Assembly (NCBI GenBank): GCA_000435595.1
Contig: FR895375.1
Location: forward strand, 1 to 11,672
Source of the DNA: Firmicutes bacterium CAG:882
GTDB lineage: Bacteria; Bacillota; Clostridia; Lachnospirales; Lachnospiraceae
DNA length: 11,672 bases
Reading direction: 5' to 3'
Positions 7,489-11,672 of this stretch are shown piece after piece. The first letter of the stretch is position 1. The number at the start of each line of letters is the position of its first letter. Both the position numbers and the translations under genes were made by a program. The notes beneath the pieces were generated by a model. That model saw only the letters and a program-made list of their open reading frames with translations. It searched no databases and was not told the DNA's origin.

Positions 7489-8454
7489 TTACGAAAGTGA
7501 TTTAACCCACTCTGCCGTCTTTTTAATTCCATCCTCAAATATGGTATCCGGTATGTATCCGGTATCTGAACACAATGCACTTATATCGGCAGTCAGGCAC
7601 ATCACCTGTCCCGCACCATACAGAACATCACCAAAGCCCAACAGCTTATCGTCTGCATCCATCGCCCTGCACAGTCTTACAACATACTCTTTAAGGCTGT
7701 GTTCCTCACTTCCCGCAAGAATATATACCGCACCGTTCCTCACAGCTTTGGCTCCAAGCAGGTACAGCTCTTTTCCCGCATCTTCCGAATACAGATAATT
7801 CCACATCTGTTCTCCCTTGGTAAGTGAAACTCTGTCCCCTTTTAAAAGTCCCCTTATGACTGATGTTATCATTGTATTCATTCCATCATACGGTCCATAT
7901 ACACTTAACACCCTCACCCATGCATGCTCAATTCCAAGCTCCCTGCACAGCTCTCTGCTGCTGACTCCGGCAGCAAGCTTCGCCCTGCCGTACTCATTCT
8001 CCGGTGCCGTATCCGTATCAGGCGTAAGTCTTGTGCTTACTCTGCCATACTCTGCCTGTGAACCCACACCGATAAATTTTGTACATCCTAGTCTGCCTGC
8101 AAGTCTCACCGCATCGAGTGTGTACTCCACATTCTTTTGCTGAAGCCCGGCATCATTTCTCAGCTTTCCGAATGTTCCGCTCCAGCCAAGATGATAAAAC
8201 ACACTGTCCTGCCGCCCCCGGGTATACACATTCTCCATGAAATGCTTAAGCTCCTCAAGGCTCACATATTCCACGCTTATATTTCCGCTCTTAAGCTCCT
8301 CTCCAAAGCTTTCCGCAATACGCCCGCTGCGCTCAGAGTCTTTTCTTAGAAATACCTTGACCTCTATATTGTTTTTCAAAAGCTCCGCCACAAGTGCCAT
8401 TCCTATCGCACCTGTCGCTCCCGTCACATACGCTTTTTTCATATAAAATTTCAC
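7489..8454 (-). CDS. Extended SDR NAD(P)-dependent sugar reductase/epimerase (YerF-like by context)
   Basis: An extended short-chain dehydrogenase of 321 aa with a Rossmann dinucleotide site TGATGAIG at residues 11-18, a catalytic Ser132 in GVGSQAEYG, and the YxxxK pair Tyr155/Lys159 in ENEYGRAK. This is the NDP-sugar epimerase/dehydratase/reductase superfamily. Placed directly after the ThDP enzyme it is best read as the reductase that converts the newly added acetyl branch to a hydroxyethyl group, as YerF does in yersiniose synthesis; a 4-keto reductase or epimerase role is also possible. The GTG start at 8454 overlaps the preceding stop codon (GTGA, 4 nt). A second candidate is the ATG at 8442. 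Neither has a well-placed Shine-Dalgarno site; an AAGGAGGAG lies at 8484-8492, too far for either, so expression probably relies on coupling to translation of the upstream gene. Superfamily is sure, exact reaction is not. Confidence 0.8.
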   Translation of the reverse strand: MKFYMKKAYVTGATGAIGMALVAELLKNNIEVKVFLRKDSERSGRIAESFGEELKSGNISVEYVSLEELKHFMENVYTRGRQDSVFYHLGWSGTFGKLRNDAGLQQKNVEYTLDAVRLAGRLGCTKFIGVGSQAEYGRVSTRLTPDTDTAPENEYGRAKLAAGVSSRELCRELGIEHAWVRVLSVYGPYDGMNTMITSVIRGLLKGDRVSLTKGEQMWNYLYSEDAGKELYLLGAKAVRNGAVYILAGSEEHSLKEYVVRLCRAMDADDKLLGFGDVLYGAGQVMCLTADISALCSDTGYIPDTIFEDGIKKTAEWVKSLS

Positions 8455-10340
8455 ATGAGCGGTATGAACATGTTCCGCTCTAACTCCTCCTTCGGAAGAA
8501 ACGGTGCCAGATCCTCAAGAGGTGCCGACACAAGCGTTCCGTCATCAAGTCTCTTAGTCGCAGACTTCGGTTCGAACTTCTGCCCTCTGCTTACGAACAC
8601 CTCACATATCGCCGGTCCCTTAAGTGCAAGAAATTCATCAAGCACATCGAACTTATCATTGCTTCCGATTGAGCGGTATTCATATCCGTAAGCCCATGCA
8701 AGCTTCGCCATATCCGGGAAGCTTAAGTCACCACTGTCCTCTCCTATCCCGACAAGCGGTTCGCCGAAAAAGTTCTTCTGTGTCTGACGTATCGAATGAT
8801 ATCCTCCGTTATTAATCACAAATATCTTCATATTCATTCCATGATGAATAATGGTCTGAAGCTCCTGAAGGTTCATCTGGATACTTCCGTCTCCCGTGAC
8901 GCATATTATATCATAATCCGCACATAAATTGCCACTGTTTTCGTTGACCTTACCCGCTTTTTGCGCCACCCATGCTCCTACCGCTGCCGGGAGGTCATAA
9001 CCCATCGATGCAACCGCTGAGTTGATTATGAAGCGCTGTCCTTCCTTTATAACATACGCATGGCTTCCCACAACACATGCCGAGCCGTTTCCGACAACCG
9101 TTATCTGCCCCTTCGAAAGCCTTCTGCTTAACTCCTTTATAAATGCGTATACATTGGCATACTCATGTCCGTTCTCAATACATTTCCCGTAATGCTTTTC
9201 CAGCACCACCGGGTAGTTGATTTTCCAGTCTCTGCATGCCTCATGCCACTTTCCGTCAGGAAAAAGCGTGCCATTCTCACCGCATATCTGCGTCAGACAC
9301 TCATCAAGCATTGTCAAAAAGTCAAATGCATCAGCCCACACAGGCATATCAACATGAAGCGTAGGCTTCTTAAGCTCCTCGGCATCGACATCCTCGACAA
9401 TCGTATATGCCGCCCTCGCCCAGCTCTTATAATTATACCCAACCTGTCTTATGCTGAGTCTGCTGCCGATTGACAAAAGCAGATCACTGTTCTGTACCGC
9501 AAAATTGCCCGCTCTGTCTCCCATTATTCCCGCGCGCCCGACGTATAGCTTGTCATCGTCCGCACATAAATCTATGCTGTCCCAGCCTGTGACGACCGGA
9601 ATGTTAAGCTTTTTCTTCACCCGCTCATACACTTCTGCCGCTCCCGCTATGCGTACTCCGTTTCCCACATTCAGTACAGGTCTTTCCGCCCTTCTCACTT
9701 TCTCAAGCACCGACATTACAAGCTCCTTATCAGGCTTAGGCGGAAGGTTCTTCTGATAGTCCGCATACTCGTCACAGCTCTCGTCATAATCAATAAGTTC
9801 ATCGGTGTCGATATATGCGCCCTGCACATTGAGCGGTATGTCAAGCCATGTCGGTCCCGGTCTTCCCGTAACCGCAATATGGTATGCCTTCCTGACACAA
9901 TAGCGTATTTTTTTCGGTTCAATAACCATCTCGCAATACTTTGTCATGGATGCGACAGCCTTTGTGATGTCGAACTCCTGATCTCCCATGGCTCTTATGT
10001 TGAGCCCCGTGCTTCTCGCTGTCGTGTCATACCTTACCTGCCCCGAAATCACAAGCATCGGGATGGAATCTAAGTACGCCCCGAGAACTCCCGTGAGTGC
10101 ATTCGTGCCTCCGGGTCCCGTCGTAACACACAAAAGAGCAGGCTTCCCTGCAATTCGGGCATAACTCTCTGCCCCAATCGCGCAAGCCTGCTCATGGTGA
10201 TTATAAATACATCTCAGCTCACTGCTGTGTCCGAAGGAGTCATTAAGATGCATGGCTCCCCCGCCCGTAACCGTAAATACATGCTCTATGCCAAGCTCTG
10301 CGACGAGCCCGGCAATATAATCCGATACCTTAATTCTCAT
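8451..10340 (-). CDS. ThDP-dependent carboligase, acetolactate synthase/YerE-like
   Basis: A cytoplasmic thiamine-diphosphate enzyme of the acetolactate synthase/pyruvate oxidase superfamily, 629 aa from the chosen start. Visible are the N-terminal Pyr domain with the catalytic Glu50 (NHHEQA), the CVTTGPGGTNALTG segment typical of ALS-like proteins, a middle domain around residues 200 to 350, and the PP domain with GDGS at 483-486 and NN at 510-511, the metal and diphosphate binding motif. The next-to-last pathway neighbours are not amino-acid genes: it follows an RfbH 3-dehydrase (11 nt overlap) and precedes an SDR. That matches YerE of Yersinia, which decarboxylates pyruvate and adds the two-carbon unit to C4 of CDP-3,6-dideoxy-4-keto-glucose. 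The same role is inferred here; the acceptor sugar could instead be a 2,3,6-trideoxy form. FAD binding, known for YerE, cannot be judged by eye. A housekeeping acetolactate synthase is unlikely because no ilvN-like subunit or branched-chain gene is nearby. Confidence 0.82.
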   Translation of the reverse strand: MRIKVSDYIAGLVAELGIEHVFTVTGGGAMHLNDSFGHSSELRCIYNHHEQACAIGAESYARIAGKPALLCVTTGPGGTNALTGVLGAYLDSIPMLVISGQVRYDTTARSTGLNIRAMGDQEFDITKAVASMTKYCEMVIEPKKIRYCVRKAYHIAVTGRPGPTWLDIPLNVQGAYIDTDELIDYDESCDEYADYQKNLPPKPDKELVMSVLEKVRRAERPVLNVGNGVRIAGAAEVYERVKKKLNIPVVTGWDSIDLCADDDKLYVGRAGIMGDRAGNFAVQNSDLLLSIGSRLSIRQVGYNYKSWARAAYTIVEDVDAEELKKPTLHVDMPVWADAFDFLTMLDECLTQICGENGTLFPDGKWHEACRDWKINYPVVLEKHYGKCIENGHEYANVYAFIKELSRRLSKGQITVVGNGSACVVGSHAYVIKEGQRFIINSAVASMGYDLPAAVGAWVAQKAGKVNENSGNLCADYDIICVTGDGSIQMNLQELQTIIHHGMNMKIFVINNGGYHSIRQTQKNFFGEPLVGIGEDSGDLSFPDMAKLAWAYGYEYRSIGSNDKFDVLDEFLALKGPAICEVFVSRGQKFEPKSATKRLDDGTLVSAPLEDLAPFLPKEELERNMFIPLM

Positions 10341-11672
10341 ATACCTTCTCCATTCCCACAGCTTCATGAATAACTTTTATCATATATGAAAGCTTTTCCT
10401 CAGTCATTCCCGGATAAACACCTATCCAGAATGTATTTTCCATAATTATATCAGTATTTGTAAGTTCACCTGCTACACGGAAGCCCTTGCCCTCAGCCCG
10501 CAGTCCATCAAAGCACGGCTGCTTTATAAGATTGCCTGAGAACAGCATTCTTGTCTGAACCCCATGTCCCTCTATATATCTCACGACCTCGTTCTTATCC
10601 GTTCCCGGCCTGCATGTCAGACAAAAACCGAACCAGCTTGGATTTGAATTGTCCACCGCTTCCGGAAGATAAAAATAATCCTCAAGGTCTGACAGCCCCT
10701 CATAAAGCACCTTAAAATTCTCTCTTCTTCTCCGGACAAACGAAGGGAATTTTTTAAGCTGTGCGCAGCCTACGGCTGCCTGCATGTCGGTAGCCTTGAG
10801 ATTATAGCCGAAGTGTGAGTAGACATACTTGTGGTCATAGCCCCTCGGAAGTTCACCGTACTGTCCGTCAAATCTGTGTCCGCACAGATTATCCTGCCCT
10901 GACGCACACACGCAGTCCCTTCCCCAATCCCTTAATGAGCGTATAATCTTGTTGAGCAGCGGATTGTCCGTGTAGACCGCTCCGCCCTCTCCCATGGTCA
11001 TATGGTGCGGAGGATAGAAGCTGCTCGTACCTATATCGCCCACCGTTCCGGTAAGTCTGACTTTTCCGTCTATTGTATACTCCGAGCCGAGTGCATCACA
11101 GTTGTCCTCTACAAGCCACAGCTTATGCCTGTCACAGAAATCCTTAACCGCCTTCAAATCAAACGGATTTCCAAGTGTATGTGCAATCATGACCGCCTTT
11201 GTCTTATCTGAATATGCCTCCTCAAGCTTTGTGACATCTATATTGTACTGTGGTATCGTCACATCGATGAACACCGGAACCGCACCATACTGTATGACAG
11301 GTGTTACGGTAGTCGGAAATCCCGCTGCCACCGTTATAACCTCGTCACCGCGCTTTACAGCCCTCTCACCGAGAAGAGGTGATGTGAGCGTCATAAATGC
11401 AAGAAGGTTGGCTGATGAGCCCGAATTGACCAGACTGCAGAAGCGTACACCCAGATATTTTGTGAACTCACTCTCAAACTGAGCAGTGTATCTTCCCGAT
11501 GTGAGCCAGAACTCAAGTGACGAATCCACAAGGTTCACCATCTCATCGTGATCATACACCCTCGCCGCATAAGGCAGTCTGTCGCCCTCCTTATACTCCT
11601 TGTCCTGATTGTGAAAACGGTCACAATATTCACTCACGAGCTCTAAAATCCGTGCTCTCGCTTCCTTTTCAC
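10330..11672 (-). CDS. rfbH: RfbH/SpnQ-like NDP-4-keto-6-deoxyhexose 3-dehydrase, 5' partial
   Basis: This is a PMP-dependent, [2Fe-2S] enzyme of the aspartate aminotransferase fold that removes the C3 hydroxyl of a nucleotide-linked 4-keto-6-deoxyhexose in the cytoplasm. Numbering from the GTG at 11637, the usual PLP lysine is replaced by His in the SFYPPHHMTMGEGG stretch (His211), the hallmark that separates 3-dehydrases from sugar aminotransferases. Iron-sulfur ligands are Cys180, Cys242, Cys244 and Cys252 (C-X61-C-X-C-X7-C, against X57 in the Yersinia enzyme; the four extra residues lie in the loop after GSEY). The C-terminal segment with MLFSGNL is also family-typical. The frame stays open upstream of that GTG to the window edge, reading EKEARARILEL, which resembles the normal RfbH N-terminus, so the real start lies outside. 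Close relatives are DdhC/AscC (CDP sugars) and SpnQ/UrdQ (TDP sugars); the nucleotide cannot be told from sequence. No dedicated E3-type reductase is seen in the window. Family call is very safe. Confidence 0.93.
   Translation of the reverse strand, partial: EKEARARILELVSEYCDRFHNQDKEYKEGDRLPYAARVYDHDEMVNLVDSSLEFWLTSGRYTAQFESEFTKYLGVRFCSLVNSGSSANLLAFMTLTSPLLGERAVKRGDEVITVAAGFPTTVTPVIQYGAVPVFIDVTIPQYNIDVTKLEEAYSDKTKAVMIAHTLGNPFDLKAVKDFCDRHKLWLVEDNCDALGSEYTIDGKVRLTGTVGDIGTSSFYPPHHMTMGEGGAVYTDNPLLNKIIRSLRDWGRDCVCASGQDNLCGHRFDGQYGELPRGYDHKYVYSHFGYNLKATDMQAAVGCAQLKKFPSFVRRRRENFKVLYEGLSDLEDYFYLPEAVDNSNPSWFGFCLTCRPGTDKNEVVRYIEGHGVQTRMLFSGNLIKQPCFDGLRAEGKGFRVAGELTNTDIIMENTFWIGVYPGMTEEKLSYMIKVIHEAVGMEKVYEN
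10344..10351 (-). promoter_or_regulatory. Ribosome binding site for the ThDP carboligase
   Basis: Read on the minus strand this is GGAGAAGG, with 7 nt between GGAG and the ATG at 10340. It lies inside the last codons of the rfbH-like gene. It fixes the start at the second in-frame ATG (10340) rather than the first (10367), which has no Shine-Dalgarno sequence ahead of it. Confidence 0.8.

Noticed and set aside
7464..7580. 39-residue N-terminal extension of the GT2 protein
   Set aside because: Overlaps the SDR gene, lacks a well-spaced ribosome site and precedes the GT2 fold; the GTG at 7463 is better supported.
8451..10340. Housekeeping acetolactate synthase large subunit (ilvB)
   Set aside because: No regulatory subunit or branched-chain amino acid gene nearby; flanked by deoxysugar genes, which points to a sugar carboligase.
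10341..10367. Nine-residue N-terminal extension of the ThDP enzyme (MKLWEWRRY)
   Set aside because: No ribosome site before 10367, while the ATG at 10340 has GGAGAAGG at good spacing and starts the conserved domain (MRIKVSDYIAG).
11102..11482. 126-codon plus-strand open frame
   Set aside because: Antisense shadow of the conserved 3-dehydrase; no motif and no ribosome site considered convincing.
10330..11672. Sugar aminotransferase of the DegT/ArnB type
   Set aside because: The PLP lysine is replaced by histidine and the four-cysteine Fe-S pattern is present, which marks the 3-dehydrase subgroup.
1..11672. Insertion sequence, CRISPR array, tRNA or direct repeats
   Set aside because: None seen; coding sequence covers nearly all bases and no repeated blocks were noticed by eye.

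Overview
The window looks like the inside of a surface-polysaccharide (cell-wall, capsule or O-antigen type) biosynthesis cluster from a moderate-GC Firmicute, perhaps a Lachnospiraceae-like Clostridium relative. That guess rests on the very strong GGAGG-type ribosome binding sites, several GTG starts, frequent ATA and AGA codons and the sugar-modifying gene content. It is an inference, because no taxonomic marker gene is present. All eight genes lie on the minus strand and are transcribed from right to left. They are packed with 1 to 36 nt gaps or short overlaps, so they very probably form one operon. The window opens inside the first gene, so the operon's promoter and earlier genes are outside. 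No RNA gene, mobile element, CRISPR array, long repeat or intergenic stretch above about 40 bases was seen.

Layout in transcription order: (1) an RfbH/SpnQ-type PMP and [2Fe-2S] 3-dehydrase removing the C3 hydroxyl of a 4-keto-6-deoxy sugar nucleotide (5' end cut off by the window edge); (2) a thiamine-diphosphate carboligase of the acetolactate synthase/YerE type; (3) an extended SDR NAD(P)-dependent reductase; (4) a GtrB/ArnC-like family 2 glycosyltransferase, predicted to load a sugar on undecaprenyl phosphate; (5) an unrecognised GT-A-like glycosyltransferase; (6) an NDP-hexose 2,3-dehydratase (EvaA/SpnO type); (7) a Gfo/Idh/MocA 3-ketoreductase (SpnN/KijD10 type); (8) a GT-C-like membrane glycosyltransferase with an external C-terminal domain; (9) a polytopic membrane protein that may be a polymerase or ligase. 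Items 8 and 9 are counted as separate genes, and item 1 is partial, giving nine coding regions in all (eight complete).

The most interesting point is that five sugar-tailoring enzymes sit in one operon. Genes 1 to 3 alone match the known route to yersiniose-like 4-C-branched 3,6-dideoxy octoses. Genes 6 and 7 match the antibiotic-type route to 2,6-dideoxy sugars. Genes 6, 7 and 1 together match the SpnO-SpnN-SpnQ series that makes 4-keto-2,3,6-trideoxyhexoses in spinosyn biosynthesis. Either the cluster makes two unusual sugars, or one linear pathway makes a 4-C-branched 2,3,6-trideoxy octose. The sugar would then be put on undecaprenyl phosphate by gene 4 and transferred outside the membrane by the GT-C protein.

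Several obvious longest-ORF starts are wrong by ribosome-site and homology criteria. I moved the starts of the ThDP enzyme, the family 2 glycosyltransferase and the Gfo/Idh reductase, and extended the RfbH-like gene to the window edge.
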